Shown here piece by piece: positions 35,266-42,806 of a stretch of DNA of 64,000 bases. The notes under the pieces were generated by a model. The model saw nothing but the letters and a program-made list of their open reading frames with translations, was not told the origin of the DNA and made no database searches. The translations under genes and the position numbers were made by a program. Origin of the DNA: Burkholderiaceae bacterium (GTDB lineage Bacteria; Pseudomonadota; Gammaproteobacteria; Burkholderiales; Burkholderiaceae_C); contig CAJYPV010000026.1 of NCBI GenBank assembly GCA_913776825.1, positions 62,001-126,000 of the forward strand, in the 5' to 3' direction. How positions within the stretch are numbered: position 1 is the first letter of the stretch; each line of letters starts with the position of its first letter.

Positions 35266-36101
35266 GCTCCTCCTGTCCGATGCCGCCGTTCGCTCCGTTC
35301 GATGGCGATGCGCCGTTGCCGTCGGCGCTGGTCGCGGTGCAGCCGACCCGATTGGGCGGCTCGCGCCGGGAGGATGAGGAATGGGTCGCCGAGGAAGTGC
35401 CGGTCGCGCTGGAATACAACGGCCTGTCGCAAGCCGTGATGCTGGCGACGCCGCTGGACCTGGAGGACTTCGCCTTGGGCTTCTCGCTCAGCGAGGGCCT
35501 GATCGCCTCGGCGGCCGATCTGCTGGATGTCGAGGTTCAGACCCGACCCAACGGCATCGCGCTGCAACTGCGGGTCACCGCGCGCTGCGAGCTGCTGCTC
35601 AAGGAGCGTCGCCGCAGCATGGCCGGCCGCACCGGTTGCGGTCTGTGCGGCACCGACAACCTGGACCAGGTGTTCCGCCCACCCGCCCATCCCGTGCCGC
35701 CGCTGCCGATCGCGCGTGATGCGCTGATCCCGGTGCTGTCACGCTCGATGCGGGAACTCAGCGAGGCCCAGCCGCTGCAGCAGCGCAGCGGCGGCATCCA
35801 TGCAGCCGCCTGGTGCGCGCCAGATGGTGCGGTGGCGATGGTGCGTGAAGACGTGGGCCGTCACAACGCGCTGGACAAACTGATCGGTGCGCTGGCGCGC
35901 GCCGGCATCGACACGGCGCAGGGTTTCGCGGCGGTCACCAGCCGCGCCAGCTTCGAGATGGTCCAGAAGGCCGCAGGCGCTGGAATGCCGCTGCTGGCGG
36001 CGGTCTCCGCACCCACGCATCTGGCGATTCGCACCGCGCAAGCGTGCGGCCTCACGCTCGCAGGCTTCGTGCGCGAAGGCCGCGCGACGCTGTATTCCTG
36101 A
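35262..36101 (+). CDS. fdhD: Formate dehydrogenase accessory sulfurtransferase FdhD
   Basis: A 279-residue cytosolic protein that passes sulfur from a cysteine desulfurase to the Mo-bis-MGD cofactor, which is needed for formate dehydrogenase activity. Characteristic pieces are PVALEYNGLSQAVMLATP, LEDFALGFSLSEGLI, the sulfur-carrying GRTGCGLCG loop (Cys about 126 and 129), SGGIHAAAWC and REDVGRHNALDKLIG. It ends with GFVREGRATLYS. It overlaps the previous gene by four bases (ATGA). Last gene of the transporter-oxidoreductase-regulator-FdhD unit. Confidence 0.94.
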   Translation: MSSSCPMPPFAPFDGDAPLPSALVAVQPTRLGGSRREDEEWVAEEVPVALEYNGLSQAVMLATPLDLEDFALGFSLSEGLIASAADLLDVEVQTRPNGIALQLRVTARCELLLKERRRSMAGRTGCGLCGTDNLDQVFRPPAHPVPPLPIARDALIPVLSRSMRELSEAQPLQQRSGGIHAAAWCAPDGAVAMVREDVGRHNALDKLIGALARAGIDTAQGFAAVTSRASFEMVQKAAGAGMPLLAAVSAPTHLAIRTAQACGLTLAGFVREGRATLYS

Positions 36102-36200
36102 GCCGGCGCTTTGAGATGACGGTTTTAGCCGGACACATCTCGAATTTGCTGGACCGATTGGCTGGATAGAGCTGGACTTTCCGTCCGAAGAAGCGTACGA

Positions 36201-36236
36201 GCCCCTTATTCGTCAAGAGTCAGGGGCCTTTTGCTT
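36201..36236 (+). terminator. Possible intrinsic terminator downstream of fdhD
   Basis: GCCCCT (36201-36206) pairs with AGGGGC (36222-36227) around a 15-base loop, followed by CTTTTGCTTT. The stem is short and the loop long, so it is a weak terminator at best, about 100 bp after the stop. Confidence 0.4.
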
Positions 36237-36300
36237 TGATGGCGGTGGGGGAGCCCATGTGCTTGCTCCACTTGCGTTGGGTTAACTGGCGCCTGCGGGT

Positions 36301-36506
36301 CGCCGCTTCAGCCTGGAACGTGGAGTTCGGGATGACGCCCTCACCGGCCCGGCAGGTACCGACACGCTGGTCGTCGGCGCCGGTGATGACGTCTATGTGT
36401 GGACAGCACCGCCGATATCATCATCCAACGGTCTGACGAGGCCACAGACACCGGGAAATCCTCTGTCACGCTAACGCGGGGTCGCCATCTTCAGAATCTG
36501 ACGTAG
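36301..36506 (+). pseudogene. Frameshifted remnant of an RTX/hemolysin-type calcium-binding repeat protein
   Basis: One frame reads DDALTGPAGTDTLVVGAGDDVYV, with the GxDTLxxGxGDDxY nonapeptide pattern of RTX repeats. After an apparent one-base loss near 36399, the next frame continues VDSTADIIIQRSDEATDTG and KSSVTLTRGRHLQNLT before a TAG at 36504. This is exactly the usual continuation of an RTX repeat (VVDSTADxIIE...TDTVxSSVTLTL...ENLTL). No start, N-terminal domain or further repeats are present, so this is a leftover fragment of a secreted protein gene. Confidence 0.7.
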
Positions 36507-36573
36507 CGGGGAGCGGGACGGGCTGTGTGGGTCCGAAGGTTCTCGGAAATTGGACTAGCAGAGAGAAAGCAGC

Positions 36574-36915
36574 ATGGAATTAATTTTCCTCGCGATGTAT
36601 CTTTACCCGATTTGGGGCTTGGCAATTTTCTGGTGGTTATGCCGCAGCTCTGGTCCCACGTTGGACTATCGAATTCGATTATTTATCGCAATAGTCATCG
36701 GAGGGTTTGCCAGTCTGATGTTGACTCCCGCCGTGTTCGGAACAGAAGGATTTGCATTCTTCGTTCCTTGGTGGGTGCGCTTTCTTGATGGCCGACACAC
36801 GCGCGAAATTTCCTGGGCAGGGACAACTCTATTCGTCATCGGCGTCGCTATCAACTTGCTGACCGGTGGGAATTTAAGGAAGCAAAGTAAACAAGCTACT
36901 CCGAGCGATTCTTAA
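36574..36915 (+). CDS. Small membrane protein of unknown function in an AT-richer patch
   Basis: A 113-residue protein with three predicted membrane helices: FLAMYLYPIWGLAIFWWLC, LFIAIVIGGFASLMLTPAVF and GTTLFVIGVAINLLTGG, with a basic, polar tail. GAGAGAAAG lies upstream of the ATG. Base composition and codon use are clearly less GC-rich than the rest of the window (many A/T third positions), as in the RTX remnant next to it. This suggests recent acquisition. No family is recognised. Confidence 0.6.
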   Translation: MELIFLAMYLYPIWGLAIFWWLCRSSGPTLDYRIRLFIAIVIGGFASLMLTPAVFGTEGFAFFVPWWVRFLDGRHTREISWAGTTLFVIGVAINLLTGGNLRKQSKQATPSDS

Positions 36916-37096
36916 GCAACGCATGAGGGAATCCAATCAATCTCGCGATTCGGAGTAGTAAACCGGGTCTAGCCGGGAATTCGTCAAACAGCGGCTGAGG
37001 TGCGCCAACAAATAGCGGGACGGTGTTTGACGTCTATGCCGGTGTCTCGCTTGATCGAAAACCGCTCAAGCACCCGCGCCGCTGAGCGCGACGCGC

Positions 37097-37750
37097 TCAG
37101 AACTTGCAGCCCATGCCCAGCTGTGCGCTGATCTCCACATTGGTGGCGCCATCCCGGCCGCGATTGAGCTTGGACGGCATCCGCAGGCGCGCGGCACATT
37201 CGGTCGCATCCAGCCCCAGTCCGCGGAGCATCTGCTTCGGACCTTCCATGCCGATGCTCAGCGCGTGATGCGCGCGCTTGGGCGGTGGGCCCAGGGTGCC
37301 GCCCTCGCGCGGCAGCTCGATGACCCGCACGTCCGGCAGCGCCCGCAAGGCGGAGGCACTGGCGGACTCTGACGCGGCGTTGTTGGTGCGCCAAGGCTGC
37401 AGCCGTGCTCGCAAGGTCGCCAACGAGGCACGCAGGGAGAGCGGCGCCGCCGGGACCGCCGACGGGCTCGCGGTCACAGGCGTGCCTGCGGCGGAGGCCG
37501 GCAGCACGGTCGATGGGTCCAGGACCGCGGCGGGCGTGGAGGCGGAGCGGGCATTGGCCAACGGCGCGGCTGGCGAGGCCGGCGCAGTGGAGGGCGTGAG
37601 CATCGCGATCTCCAGCCGATCGGGGGCCGGCGGCAGCGATTCAGCAGGCGCCGCCTGGACGGAGGCGGCGGACATCATCAAGCCCAACATCCAGGCGGTG
37701 CGCGCGCCCGTCGCGGGTCGCCCGGGCGGGTGGCTGGCATGTCGGCTCAT
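37097..37750 (-). CDS. Exported protein of unknown function
   Basis: A 217-residue protein with a Sec signal peptide (ARTAWMLGLMMSAASVQAAPA, cleavage likely after VQA). A long Ala/Pro/Ser/Thr-rich stretch covers about 30-120. A C-terminal segment of about 60 residues (HHALSIGMEGPKQMLRGLGLDATECAARLRMPSKL) has two cysteines and ends GMGCKF. The start at 37750 has AGGGGAGA six bases upstream; seven further in-frame residues upstream are less likely. It is co-directional with the next gene upstream. Confidence 0.65.
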   Translation of the reverse strand: MSRHASHPPGRPATGARTAWMLGLMMSAASVQAAPAESLPPAPDRLEIAMLTPSTAPASPAAPLANARSASTPAAVLDPSTVLPASAAGTPVTASPSAVPAAPLSLRASLATLRARLQPWRTNNAASESASASALRALPDVRVIELPREGGTLGPPPKRAHHALSIGMEGPKQMLRGLGLDATECAARLRMPSKLNRGRDGATNVEISAQLGMGCKF

Positions 37751-37903
37751 CGTCGTCTCCCCTGCTGGCACTTCTCATCGCTGGTCACGATGCGCGTCGT
37801 GGCTGAAGCGCGGCTGAAGCCTCGCCTGGGACTTACCCGGTGCCGACGGCCGAGCGATGCGGGCGGGCAACAACCCGCCCGCCGCCGTGGCGGGTGAGCG
37901 AAC

Positions 37904-39373
37904 TCAACAGGAGCGTGGACGCTGCGGCGGCATGACGCCGGGGTCGACGAAGCCGACCATGCCGCCACGATCGCCCGGCTGCGGCTCGGGCTCCCGATTC
38001 GGCCGCGCTTCAGGGGCGATGGCCACCATCCGCGCTCGCACGCGAGGCGCATGGGCCTGCGCCGACTGATGACGTTGCGCCCGCACCTGCGCCACCAATT
38101 CCGCCAAGGGCGAGGCGCCGCTCGCGGTGGCTGCCGCTCGCAACTGCGCGGCCCGGCGCAGGCGCGCCGGGTGCTCGCGGAGCAGCCGTGTCGGCACGGG
38201 TTCCACAAGCGACGCCTCCTCGGGGAAGGCATCCATGTCGGTGTCCTGCGGCGGACGGCTGGCCGGCGACGATGGCGAACCGAGACGCATGGGGCTGGTC
38301 GCGGCCGACGCAGGCGCGGATGGGGCATCGCTCAAGGCGGCGCGGGCGGACACCACCACGTGCCGACCTGGGGACCGCATCGGCTCGTTGATCGGCAAGC
38401 GCGCGGGCTGCGTCACCGAGTGGCCCGGCGGCATGGACGTTGGAGGCCGCCACTGGATCGCCACCGTCACGGGCACCTGGACCTGCATCGGGACGATCAC
38501 CGCCACCGGCACCGGCACCCGCACCTGCACCGGCACGGCTACCGGCACCGGACAGGGCACTCGAATGACCGCCACCGGGCGCAGCGGCCACGCGCCGGCC
38601 TGATCGGCTTGCAGGCGCTCTGCGGCGCGCCACGGCCCGGCCAAGGCGCCCGCGCCGCTCGACAGATGGCGGATCAGTGCGTGTTGGTCAGCCGGCTCCA
38701 GCATCTGCAGCAGCGATTGCACCAGGGATTGGCCGTGGACCGACTCCACCGGCGCCGACTCGCCGGGCGGCCCGCCCCGGCGCCTCAGCCAGTTCGGGTA
38801 CCAGGCGGCTTCACCGCGGGACGTCGGCAGGGGGTGGAGCCAGAGGTCGATCTGCCGCATGCCGTCCGCCGCCTGACGGATGTCGGCGAGGGCGTCCTGG
38901 CCGTCGGCGACGAACCTCAGGCGCAGTCCGAAATTCGCAGGACACGCGGGCAGACTCAAAAATCGCTGGGCCAGTTCCCTGGCCTCCGCCGCAGGCAGGG
39001 CGAACCGGGCCAGTCGGGCCGCCTCCGGCGGGAGGCCAGCGTGAGGAGGCGCCCCGGGGCCCGACGCGCGCGATGCCGGCACCCAGGCCTGGATATCCGG
39101 AAAGTCGCTCCAGAACGGCGTGGCGCCATGGGGCCAGTTCGTGATCGGATCGCGCCCCGGCCGGGGCGTGGAGGTCGTCGGGAAATCCAGGCGCGAGCGG
39201 TCGGCCTCGCCGGGGCCGGTCCACCAGCGGACCACGCCGTCTGGGGACGGCGCCTCGGCACGCCGAGGTCCGGTGTCACGCGACGCCGGGACCGACGGCG
39301 ACGAGGCGTCCGCGTCGTCGTCATCGTCGGGCGCGGGAAAAGCCGCAGCGCCACGGCAGGCGGAAGGGAACAT
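37904..39373 (-). CDS. Protein of unknown function with Val-Pro repeat region
   Basis: A 489-residue protein with no signal peptide or membrane helix. The N-terminal 130 residues are acidic and Pro-rich. A more ordered part (about 125-260; LPAAEARELAQRFLSLP, LRLRFVADGQDALADIRQAADG, QSLVQSLLQMLEPADQHALIRHL) may be a domain. Residues about 285-330 form an unusual run of VPVPVAV/VQVQVPV dipeptides. The C-terminal third is Arg/Ala-rich with a coiled character. The start has GGAGG eight bases upstream. The domain order faintly recalls secretion-apparatus ruler or FliK-type proteins, but no such genes are nearby and I would not name it. Confidence 0.55.
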   Translation of the reverse strand: MFPSACRGAAAFPAPDDDDDADASSPSVPASRDTGPRRAEAPSPDGVVRWWTGPGEADRSRLDFPTTSTPRPGRDPITNWPHGATPFWSDFPDIQAWVPASRASGPGAPPHAGLPPEAARLARFALPAAEARELAQRFLSLPACPANFGLRLRFVADGQDALADIRQAADGMRQIDLWLHPLPTSRGEAAWYPNWLRRRGGPPGESAPVESVHGQSLVQSLLQMLEPADQHALIRHLSSGAGALAGPWRAAERLQADQAGAWPLRPVAVIRVPCPVPVAVPVQVRVPVPVAVIVPMQVQVPVTVAIQWRPPTSMPPGHSVTQPARLPINEPMRSPGRHVVVSARAALSDAPSAPASAATSPMRLGSPSSPASRPPQDTDMDAFPEEASLVEPVPTRLLREHPARLRRAAQLRAAATASGASPLAELVAQVRAQRHQSAQAHAPRVRARMVAIAPEARPNREPEPQPGDRGGMVGFVDPGVMPPQRPRSC

Positions 39374-39502
39374 GGGGAGCCTCCAGCAAGGTGAGGCTCA
39401 TTCGTCCCATGGCCTGCGGCGGCAGTTCGTCGTTACGCAGGGTGATGACCCGGCGAGGCGACGCGTCGTGATGGCCGCCGCAGATGCGTGAGGTGCGTGA
39501 GG

Positions 39503-39540
39503 CGCTGGCGGTTCATCGTGATGCCGATGAACCGCCAGCG
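39503..39540 (-). terminator. 16-bp perfect hairpin at the end of the dctPQM operon
   Basis: The 16-base arm 39503-39518 pairs perfectly with 39525-39540 around a six-base loop, 13 bp downstream of the dctM stop on the minus strand. There is no T-tract on either strand, so it may be a 3'-end stabiliser or Rho-associated end rather than a canonical intrinsic terminator. Confidence 0.6.
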
Positions 39541-39553
39541 GCGGTGCGCGGGG

Positions 39554-40882
39554 TCAGGTCACCAGACCCAGCCAGCGCGGCAGCGCGAGGGACAGCCCCG
39601 GCCAGTAGGTCACGACCAGCAGGAAGCCGAGCATCGTCAGCAGCCAGGGCCAGACGGCCACCGTCAGTTCGGTGATGCCCATCTTGGTGATGCCGGAGGC
39701 GACGTAGAGGTTCAAGCCGACCGGCGGATGACACAGGCCCACTTCCATGTTCACCGCCATCAGGATGCCCAGATGCACCGGGTCCACGCCCAGCTTCGCG
39801 GCGACCGGGAACAGGATCGGCGCCATGATCAGCACGATGGCCGCCGGGTCCATGAAGTTGCCCGCGCCCAGCAGGATCAAATTGACCAGCAGCAGGAACA
39901 CCACCAGCCCGAAGCCCTGCGCCGACATCCACGCGGCCATGGTCTGCGGGATCTGCTCGGAGGCCATCAGGAAGCTGAACAGCACCGCATTCGTGATGAT
40001 GTAGAGCAGCATCGAGCTCATCGCCGCCGCCTTCAGCAGCACCCGCGGCACGTCCTTCAGGCCCATGTCCTTGTAGACGAACACCGAGATGATGAAGGCG
40101 TAGACGGCCGCCACGGCGGCGGCTTCGGTCGGCGTGAACTTGCCGCTGTAGATGCCGCCGATCACCACCACGATCAGCATCAGGCCCCAGAAGCTGTCGC
40201 GGAAGGCCTGGAATCGTTCGCCCCAGGTCGCCTTGACCATGCGCGGATAGTCGTACTTCTTCGCGCGGTACCAGGTGGTCACGCCCAGCAGCAGCGACAG
40301 GCACACGCCCGGCACCACGCCGGCCATGAACAGCTGGCCGACGGACGCAGTGCCCACCATCTCGCCGTTCGGGCCGGTGGCCGACATGCCGGCGGTGGCG
40401 ATGGAGAACATCACCAGGTTGATCGATGGCGGAAACAGGATGCCCAGCGCGCCGGACGTGGTGATCACCCCGGCGCCGAACTGCTTCGGATAACCCTGCT
40501 TGGTCATGGCCGGCAGGATGATCGAGCCGACCGCCACCACCGTCGCGACCGAGGATCCCGAGATCGCCGCGAACATCGCGCAGGCCAGCACGCCGGCCAG
40601 TCCCAGGCCGCCGTACCAGTGGCCGATCATGGTGGTGGCGAAGTGGATGATCCGCCGCGCCACGCCGCCATGGGTGAGGAAGTTGCCCGCCAGGATGAAG
40701 AAGGGCACCGCCATGATCTCGAACTTCTCGATGCCGGTGAACAGCTTGAGCGCGACCGATTCGATCGGCACGTTGGTCATCGTGAAGAGATAGGTCAGGA
40801 CCGTCAGGCCCAGCGAAATCGAGATCGGCATGCCGGTGAGCATCAGCAGCACCAGCAGGGTGAAGATGATCAGGGTGTTCAT
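39554..40882 (-). CDS. dctM: TRAP C4-dicarboxylate transporter, large membrane subunit DctM
   Basis: A 442-residue inner-membrane protein of the TRAP family. It has the expected 12 or so hydrophobic helices and the family blocks VPFFILAGNFLTHGGVARRI, AISGSSVATVVAVGSIILPAM, GALGILFPPSINLVMF and NMEVGLCHPPVGLNLYVASGI. With DctQ it forms the sodium-driven channel fed by the periplasmic binding protein DctP. It overlaps dctQ by four bases (ATGA at 40879-40882). Expected substrates are succinate, malate or fumarate, consistent with the linked DctS/DctR-type regulators. Confidence 0.94.
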   Translation of the reverse strand: MNTLIIFTLLVLLMLTGMPISISLGLTVLTYLFTMTNVPIESVALKLFTGIEKFEIMAVPFFILAGNFLTHGGVARRIIHFATTMIGHWYGGLGLAGVLACAMFAAISGSSVATVVAVGSIILPAMTKQGYPKQFGAGVITTSGALGILFPPSINLVMFSIATAGMSATGPNGEMVGTASVGQLFMAGVVPGVCLSLLLGVTTWYRAKKYDYPRMVKATWGERFQAFRDSFWGLMLIVVVIGGIYSGKFTPTEAAAVAAVYAFIISVFVYKDMGLKDVPRVLLKAAAMSSMLLYIITNAVLFSFLMASEQIPQTMAAWMSAQGFGLVVFLLLVNLILLGAGNFMDPAAIVLIMAPILFPVAAKLGVDPVHLGILMAVNMEVGLCHPPVGLNLYVASGITKMGITELTVAVWPWLLTMLGFLLVVTYWPGLSLALPRWLGLVT

Positions 40883-41511
40883 GCGCGGTCTCCGGTGGCG
40901 CGGTCGGCGGTGCCGAGCGCGGTGTCGTCCTCGATGCCGTCGACATGGCCGTGGTCCGCATGCGGCGCTTCACCGGTGCGGATGAAGGTCCAGCAGACCT
41001 GCAGGAACCGGAAGCACATCAGGTAGGAACCGAGCGGCACGCAGGCATAGGCGATCCAGGTGGGGATCTCCAGGTCGGGCGAGGTGGGACCTTCGAACAG
41101 GTCCGGGTTGTCGATGCCCAGCGCATGGGTGAAGGCGTAATGCGCGCCGTTGTCCCAGACGAAGCTCGCGCCCAGCGTGCCGATGGTGGCGGTGAAGACC
41201 GCGCCGGCCAGCAGGCTGAAGATCACCAGGTATTTCGCATGCTCGGGTTTGAGCTTGCGCACCACCACATCCACGCCGACATGGGTGCCGGCGCGCACGC
41301 CGTAGGCCGCGCCGAACTTGGCCATCCACACGAACATGTAGATGCACAGTTCCTGCGCCCAGCTCACATCCAGGCGGATCACCCAGTCCTGCAGGACCGG
41401 CACGCCCGCCAGGAAGCGGTGCAGCACCGCCATCGCGATGACCAGGGTCGCGGTGCCCATGAGGAGCGCGATCAGCGTCTCCTCCAGTTTGTCCAGCCAG
41501 CGCAGGCGCAT
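40879..41511 (-). CDS. dctQ: TRAP transporter, small membrane subunit DctQ
   Basis: A 210-residue four-helix membrane protein with the DctQ core: TLIALLMGTATLVIAMAVLHRF, WAQELCIYMFVWMAKFGAAYGVRAGTHVGVDVV, a central helix pair and SYLMCFRFLQVCWTFIRTGE near the end. It is translationally coupled to dctM. It lies downstream of dctP, separated by an intrinsic terminator, so it should be made at lower level than the binding protein. Between helices 3 and 4 there is an insertion of about 30 residues (TLGASFVWDNGAHYAFTHAL and following), as in dicarboxylate-type DctQ proteins. Confidence 0.92.
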   Translation of the reverse strand: MRLRWLDKLEETLIALLMGTATLVIAMAVLHRFLAGVPVLQDWVIRLDVSWAQELCIYMFVWMAKFGAAYGVRAGTHVGVDVVVRKLKPEHAKYLVIFSLLAGAVFTATIGTLGASFVWDNGAHYAFTHALGIDNPDLFEGPTSPDLEIPTWIAYACVPLGSYLMCFRFLQVCWTFIRTGEAPHADHGHVDGIEDDTALGTADRATGDRA

Positions 41512-41529
41512 GGTGGTCTCCTTCGAGCG

Positions 41530-41566
41530 AAAAAAAATGCCGCGCCGCCGAGAGACGGCGCGGCAT
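41530..41566 (-). terminator. Intrinsic terminator/attenuator between dctP and dctQM
   Basis: On the minus strand an 11-bp stem (ATGCCGCGCCG with CGGCGCGGCAT, loop of eight) is followed directly by eight T. It sits after dctP and before dctQ. This is a partial stop that would give more DctP than membrane subunits. Confidence 0.92.
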
Positions 41567-41643
41567 GAGACGCCCTCGGCGGTACAGCCGCGGGCGGGAG
41601 GGTCCTTGATTCCGCAACAGCCGGCGATTCGGCCGGCCGCGGC

Positions 41644-42666
41644 TTACTTGTTCGGCGGCACGAAGCCGGCCGACTTGTAGGCGGCTTCCACCGTGGCCTT
41701 GCCGACGCGGCCTTCCATGTCCTTGTGCACCGGCATCAGCGCCAGCTTCCATTCGTTCACTTCGGCGGGCGTCAGGGTGTAGACGGTGGACTTGCCGCTG
41801 GCCTTGATCTTTTCCATCGCCTGCTGGTTCTCGGTGGCGGCGATGGCGTTGGCGTAGGTGGTGGCGTCCTTGACGCTGCTGTCCACCACGGCGCGCAGAT
41901 CGGCCGGCAGGCCGTCATAGAACTTCTTGTTGATGATCAGCGCATAGGCCAGGTGGCCGTGGTTGCTGACCGTGGTGTGCTTCTGCACCTCGTAGGTCTT
42001 CTGGGTGTAGAAGTTGGACGGCACGCCTTCGGTGCCGTCGACCACGCCCGACTGCAGCGCCTGATAGAGCTCCGAGAACGCCATCACCTGCGGAATCGCG
42101 CCGAGTGCGCGCATCTGGGCATCGAGCACCTTGGAGCTCTGGATGCGCATCTTCAGGCCCTTGAAGTCCGCCACATGGTGCAGCGGCTTGTTGGCGCTCA
42201 TGATGTGGAAGCCGTTGTCCCAGAACGCCAGGCCCTTGATGCCCTTGGGTTCGAGCTTCTTGAAGAGCTCCATGCCGAGGGTCTGGGTGGTGTTGCGGAA
42301 GGCGGCGTCATCCTTGAACAGGAAGGGCAGGTCGAAGACCTCGAACTCCTTCACGCCGAGCGGACCGAACTTGGCCAGCGACGGGGCCAGCATCTGCACC
42401 GAGCCCAGTTGCAGGGCTTCCAGTTCTTCCTTGTCCTTGTAGAGCTGGCTGTTGGGATAGACCTCCACCTTCAGCCGACCCTTGCTGCGGTCTTCCACCA
42501 GCTCCTTGAAGCGCTGGGCGCCCTTGCCCTTGGGCGTGTCCGGCGCGACCACATGGCTCAGCTTGATCACGATGGGCGCTTGGGCCAGGGCGGCACCGCC
42601 CAGGGACAGACCCGCCAGCGCGAGCGCGGCGGACAACAACAGACGGCGGGGCAGGAAGCTGGACAC
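41644..42666 (-). CDS. dctP: TRAP transporter periplasmic solute-binding protein DctP
   Basis: A 340-residue protein with a Sec signal peptide (FLPRRLLLSAALALAGLSLGGAALA, cleavage after ALA). The mature part is a typical DctP fold: IVIKLSHVVAPDTPKGKGAQRF, the ligand-site region LKMRIQSSKVLDAQMRALGA with the conserved Arg, and VVDGTEGVPSNF. The start is chosen as GTG at 42666 because GAGGAG lies seven bases upstream; an ATG at 42714 would put 16 acidic residues before the signal peptide. It binds C4-dicarboxylates in the periplasm and delivers them to DctQM. First gene of dctPQM, divergent from dctSR. Confidence 0.93.
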   Translation of the reverse strand: MSSFLPRRLLLSAALALAGLSLGGAALAQAPIVIKLSHVVAPDTPKGKGAQRFKELVEDRSKGRLKVEVYPNSQLYKDKEELEALQLGSVQMLAPSLAKFGPLGVKEFEVFDLPFLFKDDAAFRNTTQTLGMELFKKLEPKGIKGLAFWDNGFHIMSANKPLHHVADFKGLKMRIQSSKVLDAQMRALGAIPQVMAFSELYQALQSGVVDGTEGVPSNFYTQKTYEVQKHTTVSNHGHLAYALIINKKFYDGLPADLRAVVDSSVKDATTYANAIAATENQQAMEKIKASGKSTVYTLTPAEVNEWKLALMPVHKDMEGRVGKATVEAAYKSAGFVPPNK

Positions 42667-42721
42667 GAGAGTCTCCTCGTCATTTTCGGGATGGGGCGGA
42701 TTGTCAAAATCCACCCGTGCG

Positions 42722-42744
42722 ACAACCAGTTGTGGACTTCCACA
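42722..42744. promoter_or_regulatory. Overlapping palindromes between dctP and dctS
   Basis: ACAAC-CA-GTTGT at 42722-42733 and TGTGGA-CT-TCCACA at 42731-42744 overlap in the divergent gap. Position and symmetry make them candidates for the DctR site controlling dctPQM. This is not a known consensus that I can cite. Confidence 0.45.
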
Positions 42745-42806
42745 TTGGGGAAAAACGAAATGCCGGGAGGCATTCGTGCGAGGGATGCAGCGCCTAGACT
42801 TCCCGG

